Shown here: positions 22,857 through 34,498 of the stretch, in pieces
Numbering within the stretch: the first letter of the stretch is position 1
Layout of the letters: each line of letters starts with the position of its first letter
NCBI GenBank assembly: GCA_037783415.1
Contig: JAZGTN010000196.1
Span: 310,001-374,000 of the forward strand
Direction: 5' to 3'
Origin: Leptasterias polaris
Lineage: Eukaryota > Echinodermata > Asteroidea > Forcipulatida > Asteriidae
Length of the DNA stretch: 64,000 nucleotides
The notes under the pieces: generated by a model
Database searches by the model: none
Seen by the model: only the letters and a program-made list of their open reading frames with translations
Told to the model about the DNA's origin: nothing
Position numbers and translations under genes: made by a program

Positions 22857-24089
22857 TGTACTCAATGCATCATGGTCTAGGACAGGGTTGGGAGGAGAAA
22901 AGTTTCATCTATGGGCTGAGTACCCCCTCCATTGTACTCAATGCATCATGGTCTGGGACAGGGTTGGGAGGAGAAAAGTTTCATCTATGGGCTGCGTACC
23001 CCCTCCATTGTACTCAATGCATCACTGTCTGGGACAGGGTTGGGAGGAGAAAAGTTTCATCTATGGGCTGCGTACCCCCTCCATTGTACTCAATGCATCA
23101 TGGTCTGGGACAGGGTTGTGAGGAGAAAAGTTTCATCTATGGGCTGAGTACCCCCTCCATTGTACTCAATGCATCATGGTCTAGGACAGGGTTGGGAGGA
23201 GAAAAGTTTCATCTATGGGCTGAGTACCCCCTCCATTGTACTCAATGCATCATGGTCTGGGACGGGGTTGGGAGGAGAAAAGTTTCATCTATGGGCTGCA
23301 TACCCCCTCCATTGTACTCAATGCATCATGGTCTGGGACGGGGTTGGGAGGAGAAAAGTTTCATCTATGGGCTGAGTACCCCCTCCATTGTACTCAATGC
23401 ATCATGGTCTGGGACAGGGTTGGGAGGAGAAAAGTTTCATCTACAATGTATGGGCATTGTACTCAATGCATCATGGTCTGGGACAGGGTTGGGAGGAGAA
23501 AAGTTTCATTTATGGGCTGTGTACCCCCTCCATTGTACTCAATGCATCATGGTCTGGGACAGGGTTGGGAGGAGAAAAGTTTCATCTACAATGTATGGGC
23601 ATTGTACTCAATGCATCATGGTCTGGGACAGGGTTGGGAGGAGAAAAGTTTCATTTATGGGCTGTGTACCCCCTCCATTGTACTCAATGCATCATGGTCT
23701 GGGACAGGGTTGGGAGGAGAAAAGTTTCATCTATGGGCTGAGTACCCCATCCATTGTACTCAATGCATCATGGTCTGGGACGGGGTTGGGAGGAGAAAAG
23801 TTTCATCTATGGGCTGAGTACCCCATCCATTGTACTCAATGCATCATGGTCTGGGACGGGGTTGGGAGGAGAAAAATTTCATCTATGGGCTGAGTACCCC
23901 CTCCATTGTACTCAATGCATCATGGTCTGGGACGGGGTTGGGAGGAGAAAAGTTTCATCTATGGGCTGAGTACCTCCTCCATTGTACTCAATGCATCATG
24001 GTCTGGGACAGGGTTGGGAGGAGAAAAGTTTCATCTATGGGCTGAGTACCCCCTCCATTGTACTCAATGCATCATGGTCTGGGACGGGG
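22857..24089. repeat. Minisatellite, 76-bp unit, about 16 copies
   Basis: Units begin at the word TGTACTCAATGCATCATGG at 22857, 22933, 23009 and so on to 24059, spaced 76 bp, except two 69-bp units starting at 23389 and 23534. Those two short units, each followed by a 76-bp unit with the same private changes, make a 145-bp higher-order repeat present twice (23389-23678). No unit frame has a stop on the plus strand, and 76 is not a multiple of three, so all three frames run open for long distances. The long open frames are a by-product of this and I do not call a protein. Confidence 0.95.
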
Positions 24090-24573
24090 CAGGGGAATGA
24101 TTTTTATGCAAAACTTGTCCAAAATGTTGTAAGGTCATCCAGATATTAAACAATCAGCAAATACATTTTTGTTTCTTCTGATTAGCATTTTGCTGTACTA
24201 GTAGAAACATTCACTGCTAACAAAAGAGATCATTACAGTACACTGTACATGTATGTAGGTAGGTGGGATTTGTGGTGTTGGGGGGGGGGGGGGTCAATAC
24301 ATGTAGGTGCAGAAGTCAATACATGCCAGATTGCTAAACTTACATTTTTGACACATCAAGTGTTCTATAAACAATGTGTATTTCATTCTTCAAATTTAGA
24401 GCATTCTAAAAAAGTTGGCATCTGATTAAAGTTGGAAATCTTTTTGTCGGGATAGATACTGTACTCCAAATACAAAATTGGCGGGTAGATAAACATCCAA
24501 ATCAATCAAATTTGACAAAAACAATCAAACTACTAAAACAAATGTTGACTTAGGACACTAAAATCAACTACAA
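24090..24573. other. No gene seen
   Basis: Spacer between the minisatellite and the first Helentron-like element, with a G tract near 24282. No recognisable feature. Confidence 0.5.
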
Positions 24574-24829
24574 CTAGACATTAGGTGTTTGTGAACAAAC
24601 ACAAAGCTGTTCCGTGTATTATTGTTTTGCTTCGATTAAGTGCTTCAAAGCTTTAAAGATGGTCTGATTTCAAGATAGAAGACTCTTGACCTTTGACAGG
24701 ACCTTTTTTCACTTAAGTGTGCCTAAAAACCTAAACCTGGTCTTCATTCTGATACTGAATCGAAAGGAGCTTTTAAACCAGAAATAAGGGTCATGGTAAC
24801 TCTTGTCTATTATTTAATGCTCAAAGGGT

Positions 24830-25790
24830 TTATAACTGAAAAAAAATTGAAAATCGGATGTGTAGTTCTTGAGATATAGTCCCACTTCCGGTTGACCCGG
24901 AAGTAAAGGTCAACATGGGGTCAAGGTTACCCAAGGCTAATCTCCAATGCCCAAGGAATCTATAACTGAAAACAGTTTGAAAACGGTTGTGTTGTGTTGG
25001 TCCCACTTCCGGTTGACCTGGAAGTAAAGGTCAACATGGGGTCACGGTGACCCAAGGCTAATCTCCAATGCCCAATGCCCAAGGAGTCTATAACTGAAAA
25101 AAGTTTGGAAATCGGTTGTGTAGCTCTTGAGATATGGTCCCACTTCCGGTGGACCCGGAAGTAAGGATCAACATGGGATCACGGTTACCCAAGGCTAATC
25201 TCCCATGCATAAGGAATCTAGTATAACTGAAAAAAGTTTGAAAATCGGTTGTGTAGTTCTTGAGATATGGTCCCACTTCCGGTTGACCTGGAAGTAAAGG
25301 TCAACATGGGGTCAGGTTACCCAAGGCTAATCTCCCTTGCCCAAGGAGTCTATAACTGAAAAAAGTTTGGAAATCGGTTGTGTAGCTCTTGAGATATGGT
25401 CCCACTTCCGGTTGACCCGGAAGTAAAGGTCAACATGGGGTCACGGTTACCCAAGGCTAATCTCCCGTGCATAAGGAATCTATAACTGAAAAAAGTTTGA
25501 AAAACGGTTGTGTAGTTCTTGAGATTTGGTCTCACTTCCGGTTGACCCGGAAGTAAAGGTCAACATGGGGGTCACGGTTACATAAGGCTAATCTATAATG
25601 CCCAAGGAGTCTATAACTGAAAAAAGTTTGGAAATCGGTTGTGTATAGTTCTTGAGATGGTCCCTCTTCCGGTTGACCCGTTAGTAAAGGTCAACATGGG
25701 GTCACGGTTGCCCAGGGCTAATCTCAAATGCCCAAGGAGTCTATAACTGAAAACAGTTTGACGATCGGTTGTATATATTTCGAGATATAG
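24830..25790. repeat. Tandem array of about 128-bp units in A1
   Basis: Eight units, each with TATAACTGAAAA, GTGTAGTTCTTGAGATATGG, ACTTCCGGTTGACC, CCGGAAGTAAAGGTCAAC and CCAAGGCTAATCTCC. The core has two ETS-type sites facing each other (ACTTCCGG and CCGGAAGT) followed by AAAGGTCA, a nuclear-receptor half-site-like word. The array also occurs in A2. Confidence 0.9.
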
Positions 25791-25969
25791 TGGTTCAAGA
25801 TTGGCTAATTAAATATTCACCTCGCTGTAAATGGGCTAATTAATTAAAAATAAAAAAATAAAAATTACATTGAGAGTTAAGTTCATGTACTACTAAGCTT
25901 CAATTTAATATAGGATCTAACTCTTTCATACTTTTACGCTTAGGATATTAGGTCACATGCATGGTTGTG

Positions 25970-27060
25970 TAAACAGTTTTTTTTTTTACTTGAAATTTTG
26001 TTTATGAAACTGCTGTTACATGGGTCACCAACTGTTTCAGAAACGGTATGTTGACAAAAAATTACCGTGAATGCTCAGGCTTATACGTAAGCCTGTGACG
26101 GTTACACAGTTAAGTGACAGATGTTACGGTTAAACATTCACATTTGTACGGTTCGGATAAACGTTGAAAAATTCACTTAAAAAGTGCCGTGTTATGCTGA
26201 CCATAATAACTGCGATCACGATTTTCACAGCACAATATCCCATAAAACACACACACATATCATTCCCAATTTACAGACTCGTAGTCTTTGTTATTTCAAT
26301 ACAACTGTGCATGCAGCAATTTGTGAGAAACATTAAACGCTAGGGGGCGTTCCACAACAATTTGATTGCGCAACATGCTCGCTTTTGCAGGTGCGCAAAG
26401 TCAAAATTCTGCAATAAAGAAGGAAGACACAATGTTTTTGATCACATGCTGGTTGTGTAAACAGTTTTTTTTTACATGAAATGTTGTTTATGAAACTGCT
26501 GTTACACAAGTCATCAACTGTTTCAGAATTACGGTTACACGTTTACAAAAAAATAACCGTGAATGCGCAGGCTTATACGTAAGCCTGTGACGGTTACACG
26601 GTTAAGTGACAGATCTTAAGGTGAAACGTTCACATTTGTACGGTTCGGATAAACGTTGAAAAATTCACTTGAAAAGTGCTGCGAAATGCTGACCATAATA
26701 ATTGCCACACACACCTATATCGTTTCCAATACTTTGTGTGCGGCATTAGTTGCAAGAAACATTGAACGCTAGAGGGCGTTCCACAACAAAACGATTGCAC
26801 GGTTACCCGGTTACCCGGTTAACCAAACGATAATCTTGTTAAACGTTTAAATGTTTATGTTTACGTTTACGTTTAAATGCTGAGGCTTTGTAAGCCTGCC
26901 TGTGACGGTCACACGGTTAACCATCCGATCAACCAGTTAAACATCTACATTATTACGGTTCGGATATGTTTAAAAATCAGCCTCAAAAAGTGTCGCGAAA
27001 TTTTTACCATAATAAATGTGAACGGTTACACATGTAACTGACCGTTTCAGAAATGATTAC
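25970..27060. repeat. GGTTACACGGTTAA-rich sub-repeats with AGGCTTA hairpins
   Basis: About three diverged sub-units, each with ACCGTGAATG, a hairpin AGGCTTA-TACG-TAAGCCT, ACGGTTACACGGTTAAGTGA, TACGGTTCGGATAAACGTTG and AGGGCGTTCCACAACAA. The same series recurs at 28960-30190 in A2, where a segment of about 109 bp is additionally doubled in tandem (29162-29378). Confidence 0.75.
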
Positions 27061-28149
27061 GAGTTTACTAAAAAATAACCGTAAATGCATGTAAACAAAA
27101 TGATGTTGTATTTAAATCTTAATTGTGGGATACGATTGTATTGTAATTTTGTCTCTTCACACCCCCAAATCCAACACTGACCGTTTAGCCATGGAAAAAC
27201 TAATTTCTCTTTACCACACCTTTCCTCATTCAGCTCTTTTTATTGCTTTGCCTAAAGTTATTGCAACCGCCATCAAGTTTTGTAACTGATACATCGCGGT
27301 TTCCTGAAGTAATGCCTTTGCACAAGAAACTTTAAACATATCGTTTTCCGGCGAACGGGACCCAAGCGTAGACAAGTTTGCCAGGCCGAAAAAATCACCG
27401 AGAACGCGGCGCTGCGATTCTTTACGTCCACGCTGAAATCTGAAATTTTATACCTTGTCGTAAATAAACACATATCAAATTCTAGTCAGAGTACCCATAG
27501 CGTTCAATTTGCCTGAGAATTTTGGATTTTTTTTCTACTGACAATGTTTTAATAAGAGTTGATGCTTTTAAACTGATTGTCTATAAAACCTTTCTTGTTT
27601 TAAGAAACATTTGTGAATCCAGGACGTTAAATTTGAGCTTAATTGAAAAAACTGTGTTTCTAGAAGTCGGATTTGTTTTCACTATCTCCATGTGTTTTGT
27701 ACACGGGCGAAAATGCGCAATAAATGACGTCATTGTGACGTCGTTCCACATTTTAGGCCCAAAAGCACATCTACAGTACCCAAGAAGTCTAAAACTGAAA
27801 AAAGTTTGACGATCGGTCGTCTACTTTTTGAGATAGAGTGGTCTAAAGTCTGGCTAATTAAATATTCACCTCGCTGTAAAGTGGCTAATTAATTAAGAAT
27901 TTTTACATTTTTTACATTTAGAGTTAAGTTTATGTTCTAAGCTTCAATTTGATATATGATTTAACTCTTTCGTATTTGCGCTCTAGGATATTAGGCTTAA
28001 AGAAAAAAACGTGTGCAAATGCTATGGGATTTGAGTGGAAACAAAGAATAATAATAAATATAACTAGACATTAGGTGTTTGTGTACAAACACGAAGCTGT
28101 TCCGGTTTTCTGATTCATAAACAAAATTTTACCCTTGTCTAACATTTAC

Positions 28150-28800
28150 TGCTCAAATGGTTTATAACTGAAAAGAAATTGAATATCGGTTGTTTTGTTC
28201 TTGAGATGTGGTCTCACTTCCGGTTGACCTGGAAGTAAAGGTCATCATGGGGTCATGGTTACCCAAGGCTAATCTGCAATGCCCAAGGAGTCTATAACTG
28301 AAAAAAGTTTGAAAACCGGCTGTGTAACTCTTGAGATATGGTCCCACTTCCGGTTGACCCGTAGGTAAAGGTCAACATGGGGTCACGGTTACCCAAGGCT
28401 AATCTTCAATGCCCAAGGAGTCTATAACTGAAAAAAGTTTGAAAATCGGTTGTGTAATTCTTGAGATATGGTCCCACTTCCGGTTGACCCTTAGGTAAAG
28501 GTCAACATGGGGTCACGGTTACCCAAGGCTAACCTTCATTGCCCTAGGAGTCTATAACTGAAAAAAGTTTGAAAATCGGCTGTGTAACTCTTGAGATATG
28601 GTCCCACTTCCGGTTGACCCGTAGGTAAAGGTCAACATGGGGTGACGGTTACCCAAGGCTAATCTTCAATGCCCAAGGAGTCTATAACTGAAAAAAGTTT
28701 GAAAATCGGTTGTGTAATTCTTGAGATATGGTCCCACTTCCGGTTGACCCATAGGTAAAGGTCAACATGGGTTCACAGTTACCCAAGGCTTTTCGAGATA
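28150..28800. repeat. Tandem array of 130-bp units in A2
   Basis: Five units spaced 130-131 bp, closely like those at 24830-25790, with ACTTCCGGTTGACC in each. Several units have GTAGGTAAAGGTCAAC in place of GGAAGTAAAGGTCAAC, so the second ETS-like site is lost in this array while the first is kept. Confidence 0.9.
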
Positions 28801-30195
28801 CAGTGATCTCAAGATTGGCTAATTAAATATTCACCTCACTGTAAATGGGCAAATTAATTCAGAATAATAAAAAAAATTACATTGAGAGTTAAGCTCATGT
28901 ACTAAGCTTCAATTTGATATAGGATCTAACTCTTTCATATTTTTACGCTTTAGGATATTAGGTCACATGCAAGGTTGTGTAAACAGGTTTTTTTACTTGA
29001 AATTTTGTTCATGAAACTGCTGTTACACGGGTCACCAACTGTTTCAGAAACGGTATGTTGACCAAAAATAACCGTGAATGCTCAGGCTTATACATAAGCC
29101 TGTGATGGTTACACGGTTAAGTGACAGATCTTACGGTTAAACGTTTACATTTATTTGTACGGTTCGGATAAACGTTGAAAATATCACTTAAAAAGTGCCG
29201 CGTAATGCTGACCCTAATAACTGTGATTACAATTTTCACAGCACAATATCCCATAAAACACACACACATGTTCGGATAAACGTTGAAAAAATCACTTAAA
29301 AAGTGCCGCGTAATGCTGACCCTAATAACTGTGATTACAATTTTCACAGCACAATATCCCATAAAACACACACACATATCATTCCCAATTTACAGACTCG
29401 TAGTCTTTGTTATTTCATTACATCTGTGCGTGTAGCAATATTTGTGAGAAACATTGCACGCTAGGGGGCGTTCCACAACAATTCGTGAATGCGCAGGCTT
29501 ATACGTAAGCCTGTGACGGTTACACGATTAAGTGACAGATCTTACAGTTAAACGTTCACATTTGTACGGTTCGGATAAACGTTGAAAAATTCACTTGAAA
29601 AGTGCTGCAAAATGCTGACCATAATAATTGCCAAACACACCTATATCGTTTCCAATTTACAGGCTTAATTCTTTGTTATTTCATTTCTTTGCGTGCGGCA
29701 TTAGTTGAAAGAAACATTGAATGCTAGAGGGCGTTCCACAACAATTCGATTGCACAGTTACCCGTTTAACCAAACAATAATCCTGTTAAACGTTTAAATG
29801 TTTACGTTTACATTTAAATGCTGAGGCTTTGTAAGCCTGCCTGTGACGGTCACACGGTTAAGTGACAGATCTTACGGTTAAACGTTCACTTATTTTGTAC
29901 GGTTCGGATAAACGTTGAAAAATTCACTTGAAAAGTGCTGCGAAATGCTGACCATAATAATTGCCACAAATACCTATATCGTTTCCAATACTTTGTGTGC
30001 GGCATTAGTTGCAAGAAACATTGAACGCTAGAGGGCGTTCCACAACAAATCGATTGCACAGTTACCCGGTTAACCAAATGATAATCCTGTTAAACGTTTA
30101 AATGTATAAATGTTTACGTTTAAATGCTGAGGCTTTGTAAGCCTGCCTGTGACGGTCACACGGTTAACCATCCATCAACCAGTTAAACATCTACA

Positions 30196-30820
30196 AGTTG
30201 AGTATGCCTCTGAGGTTTGGAACCCCAACACAGTTACGGACATAAACCATCTAGAACAGGTCCAGAAGAATGCTGCTAGATTTGTCTTTTCTGACTACCG
30301 AACAACAACACATGTATCACCGCTCGTAGACCAACTAAACTGGGATGCACTTCACACTCGTCGCCTAATCCAACAATGTACACTGTTCTACAAAATCCAT
30401 TATAACTTAGTCAATATCACATTTCCCCAGTGTCTCCAGCACGCTGCACATATTTCACGACGAATCGATCACCCACTCAAATACACTTCTCTAATAATAC
30501 CTACTATCAACATATACAAGTATGCATTCTTTCCAAGGACTATGTCAATCTGGAACAGACTCCCACCATCTGCTGTTCTCCACATAGTCCCATCCACACA
30601 GGCCTTCCAGAAATCAGCCATCCCAGCCATCAGAGCAATGCGGCCTCTGCATGGCAACAACATCCTTTAATTTCTTTCATTCTTTTCAGCACTTGTACAT
30701 AGTGCACCTTAGTTCTTTTTCACCTTTTGCACTTTTCCTACTGGCTGTTGACGTCACTTTGCACAACATCCCAGTTTGGCTCAGTTTGAGCCGCTAGAGG
30801 GATTACCCTACCAAGTACCA
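30196..30820 (+). mobile_element. 5'-truncated CR1/L2-like LINE end
   Basis: Coding sequence to TAA at 30668-30670, then about 150 bp of 3' tail. The peptide begins VEYASEVWNPNTVTDINHLE and includes LEQVQKNAARFVFSDY, LNWDALHTRRL and MSIWNRLPPSA. This order (WNP, then LE-x-VQ-x-x-A-ARF, then LNW-x-x-L-x-x-RR) is the region just after the reverse transcriptase in CR1, L2 and jockey-group non-LTR elements. A1 has uninterrupted sequence at this point (CATCTACATTATTACGG, near 26950), which gives the empty site. The catalytic part of the reverse transcriptase is absent, so the copy is dead on arrival. Confidence 0.85.
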
Positions 30821-31965
30821 AATTATTACGGTTCGGATAAATGTTGAAAAATCATCCTCAAAAAGTGTCGCGAAATTTTGAACCGTTCACATTTATTATG
30901 GTCGTTTCAGAAATTATTACGAGTTTACTAAAAATTAACTGCAAATGCATGTAAACAAAAATGATGTTGTATTTAATTCGTAATCGTAAAAATTGTTCTA
31001 CCCTGAAATGCCAATTGAGTATGTTATATTTATTTAGGCTAAAACAATCAATTCATATGGGATACGATTGTATTGTAATTTTGTCTCTTCCACAACCCCA
31101 AATCCAACACTGACCGTTTAGCCATGAAAAACGAATTTCTCTTTACCACACCTTTCCTCAATCAGCTCTTTTTATTGCTAAAACATATCGTTTTCCGGCG
31201 AACGGGACCCAAGAGTAGACAAGTCTACAACGCCGGATATTTCTCATAAAACACGGCATAACAGGTTTTCGTCGTCCACGCTAAAAAAAAACAACGACCT
31301 GCAGATCTGAGTGGTGGTACACGACGACATGAACCTCAGAGCTACAATCTTTTCAAAATTTTTAAAATTGACTGCTTTTCGTATATAAACACATATAAAA
31401 TTCTAGACAGAGTACCCATGGCGTTCAATTTGTCTGAGAATTTGGGTTTATTTTCTACTGACAATGTTTTAATACGTTTTGATGCTTTTAGACTGAGCGT
31501 CACTCAAATCTTTCTTGTTTTAAGAAACATTTGTGTTATCTAGGACGTTTAATTTGAGCTTAATTGAAAAAACTGTGTTTCTAAAAGTCGGATTTGTTTT
31601 CACTATCTCCATTTGTTTTGTACATGGGCAAAAACGCGCAATAAATGACGTCATTGTGACGTCGTTCCACATTTTAGTCCGTAAAGCACATCTACAGTAC
31701 CCAAGAAGTCTAAAACTGAAAAAAGTTTGACGATCGGTCGTCTACTTTTTGAGATAGAGTGCTCTAAAGTCTGGCTAATTAAATATTCACCTCGCTGTAA
31801 AGTGGCTAATTAATTAAGAATTTTAACATTTTTTACATTTAGAGTTAAGTTTATGTTCTAAGCTTCAATTTGATATATGTTTTAACTCTTTCGTATTTGC
31901 GCTCTAGGATATTAGGCTTAAAGAAAAAAACGTGTGCAAATGCTATGGGATTTGAGTGGAAACAA

Positions 31966-31966
31966 A

Positions 31967-32006
<40 letters not shown>
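31966..32006. repeat. (AATA)n / (ATA)n microsatellite at the end of A2
   Basis: About 13 ATA units between the conserved GTGGAAACAAAGAATA word and the terminal hairpin. The equivalent tract in A1 is only AATAATAATAAATATA. Confidence 0.9.
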
Positions 32007-32114
32007 CTCGACGAAAACAATAGCTGTTCCGACTGCATCGGAACAGCTAATAAAAATCTCGACGAAAACAATAGCTGTTCCGACAGCTAGGTCGGAACAG
32101 CTAATAATAATGAA

Positions 32115-32680
32115 AATATTTTCAATAAGAACTTCAGAGTATTAGATTTTTTTCAAATCTGAACAATTGTTAGTAAAACCATGGTAAAACAAAAATGCAG
32201 TTATTATATCACACAAAGTATATGTCACTCCATTAAGATACACCAACACTTTAACTTTATTAGAAAAATATGAGAAAGTAGACAATGCATTTTCATTTAT
32301 AAAAAAGTCAACTTTGTAGACCCATGTAACAAAAACACTTAAAGTTCTTAATACCTACATTGCTTTTGCCTAATAATTATAGCTAATTTATGTACTTGTA
32401 GGTCACTCAGTAACTTAGTGGACAACTGAGTAATGGTTACAGAGTGACGCCTCTTTTTTTAACATGGATCTGCAGTTTTCTGCTGTTACCATGGTTACAG
32501 TGAATGTGTAGTGTACAACTACACACAAATGCAATTGTTGATGGAGAAAATGAATCTCTTGAGCATTCCTTTTTGTAGTAGGGACAATTTATCAATACAA
32601 GTCAGGCAAACAATAGACCATTCAGAGCAAGATATTTGTTTGCTTCTTAATGAAACATTTTAATTCCGATGATTGTTGCC
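32115..32680. other. No gene seen
   Basis: AT-rich spacer without supported features. Confidence 0.5.
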
Positions 32681-32689
32681 TGGTGCCGT

Positions 32690-32890
32690 GGCGCTCAGAT
32701 AACCTTTTCAAACAAAATATCAACCTCTCAGGTACCAATTTTTACCCCTGGGTCTAGAGAAGCAATTTTAGCGAAGTGTCTTGCTCAAGGACACAAGTGT
32801 CATGACGGGGACTCAAACCCACACCCTGATGACTAAACCAACAGGTCTTGAATCCGATGATCTAAGCCACTCGACCATGACACCCTACAT
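32690..32890 (-). repeat. tRNA-derived SINE with conserved tail
   Basis: On the minus strand: TGTCATGGTCGAGTGGCTTA (A-box region), then GGTGTGGGTTTGAGTCCCCG (B-box region), then a tail with CCTTGAGCAAGACACTT. The head resembles a tRNA with a long variable arm (Leu/Ser type), and the tail word is shared by SINEs of many marine animals. It is not a functional tRNA, since the acceptor arms do not pair fully and the tail continues. Confidence 0.7.
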
Positions 32891-33389
32891 GTACAATAAA
32901 CCTTAACATAATATGGGGGTTTATGTACATGTGCATTTACGTGGTATAATACTCTGTATGTAAAATTGTAGCAAATTTATACCATCTACCAAGTATACTT
33001 CTACAAAGAAGAGACTGAAATCAAAGTGGTGTCAAAGTCGCACTCTTGCCGTTTTGAATCAAGTTGAGTTCTCAGTCAGAGAACTTAAGATGGGCAAAGC
33101 TTAAGATGGGCAAAGCTTAACAAAATTTAGCATCAAATTTTGAAATATCACAATCCTCACAGAAACGTGTAATGGTTATTGTTTAGTAATGTGAATGTTC
33201 TCCTTGTTAGTGCCATAGCTAGGAGTATTCCTGGATGGGATGGGATGGGATCAACTTCTGACTGGAGCAAACATATTTTGTAGATTCCGGAGTTCAACTA
33301 ATTGATTTTGTTTAACACAATGAATGCCAATCAAGATGGGAATAATTAATAAGAACAGAATTTAGGGAGGAGAATGTTACTATAATGAT

Positions 33390-33490
33390 GATAATAATAA
33401 TAATAAAAAGATCTTATATAGCGCAGAATCCGCCTAAAAAGGCGCTCAAAGCGCTTCACACACCAAAAATAGCAGAAATTAAAAAGGCAC
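33390..33490. repeat. Short dispersed repeat with GGCGCTCAAAGCGC core
   Basis: ATA-rich lead, then ATCTTATATAGCGC and AAAGGCGCTCAAAGCGCTTC. The pattern (microsatellite, TATATAGCGC, GGCGCTCAAAGCGC) is familiar from repeats in sea urchin and fish genomes. The core is near-palindromic. Confidence 0.5.
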
Positions 33491-33499
33491 AAGCAAATG

Positions 33500-34480
33500 A
33501 CAAGAGGTTACTGTCAATAAAACAATTAAAAAATTAATTCACAGTGAAAATAAACCCGACAAAGATAATAATAATCGAAATAGAAATCCACCAAACAAAT
33601 ACATGTACAAGGAATCAAAATCACAAAAAGTAATGCATCAAGAAAAACACAATAAAAAACTAGGACCAGCCTATATCATTAAAAGGGTATAAAAAGTATT
33701 TAATGATGTTGCTAGAGTCTCACAGCTCCAATTGCCATCTTGAAACATGACTCTTTAGCATAATATGTCTGCTGCGGCCATCAATTTGAAGCACTTGATG
33801 GCGGCAAACTTTATTTCTAAATTTGTTGTTTGTCAAGGATTTGTTTTAATTTCCGCACATTTGCCATGCAGAAATCATTTGAGTTCAACATCTGGCAAAA
33901 ATGTGATATATACCACCTTGAAATGATTATTTTTTAAGAAACCATTTAAATAGTGTACTTCATCCAAAATCATTTTTAGTACTCTTCGTGAAAATTAATA
34001 TAAGATCCAATTGAATATAATTTTTAAAAGCACCAGTAATAATAATTTTTTATTTTTTGTTACATGTAGGTCAGCATTTTCTACTTCCCTAGCCAAAAGA
34101 TCATTTTTGTAGTAAACAGGCCTTGTAAACATTATAGTGTACAAACCAGTGGGTAAATTTCATTGTGTTATTAAAAATTCTTTAGTATCAGTGGAATATT
34201 TAAACTAATGGTTCTAGGGAGACACATTTATTGCTTCATGAACTGATTGTAAAGCTACTGATATCGACCCCCAAAAAGACAAATTGGCTCTAAAAATTAA
34301 TCTTGCGAATGGTTCCGAAAACCGAATCCGAGAAGTTAAATCAACAAATCATTTATCAAGATATTTTGTGATGTTAAATTTTCATAACTGATGTGAGTGA
34401 AATGATATTCTGTTGGGATGCTAACTTATTTAATGGTGCCCAAACATTTATCTCATCTTGAATGTTGTTGTAGTCCAGCA
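33500..34480. other. No gene seen
   Basis: Downstream flank of the minus-strand TRIM gene. AT-rich, with no reading frame or element that I can support. Confidence 0.5.
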
Positions 34481-34498
34481 TAATGTTTATTTATGTCT

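Larger units (their letters stand above)
24574..28060 (-). mobile_element. Helentron-like element family A, copy A1
   Basis: Seen on the plus strand, the element starts CTAGACATTAG, then a hairpin GTGTTTGT-GA-ACAAACAC (24585-24602), then AGCTGTTCCG. Read on the minus strand, it therefore ends hairpin, short spacer, CTAG, followed by T, as Helitron-type 3' ends do. The interior has eight tandem units of about 125-130 bp (24830-25790), a conserved TAATTAAATATTCACC segment, a region rich in GGTTACACGGTTAA-like words, and a right part shared with A2 (27100-28040 against 31050-31970). It stops at a short AATAATAATAAATATA tract where A2 starts. No Rep/helicase frame is present, so it is non-autonomous. 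The Helentron label is inference. Confidence 0.55.
28064..32110 (-). mobile_element. Helentron-like element family A, copy A2
   Basis: It starts with the same CTAGACATTAG plus hairpin as A1, directly after A1's microsatellite tail, in the same orientation. It contains five 130-bp tandem units (28150-28800), the shared middle and right parts, and an inserted LINE end (30196-30820). Its far end is better preserved than A1's: an (AATA)n tract, then TCTCGACGAAAACAATAGC and a hairpin AGCTGTTCCGAC / GTCGGAACAGCT (32073-32102), preceded by a near copy (32022-32048). AGCTGTTCCG at the start and its complement at the end form the paired terminal motif. No replication protein frame is present. Confidence 0.55.

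Noticed and set aside
22715..23893. 392-residue open frame in the 76-bp minisatellite
   Set aside because: It is open in all three plus frames because the unit lacks stops and its length is not divisible by three. There is no start context, no splice structure and no family resemblance.
24255..24300. G tract and other C/G homopolymers (for example 14226, 17693, 40650, 56100) as quadruplex elements
   Set aside because: These are single homopolymer runs, common in this sequence and error-prone; no ordered G-tract pattern.
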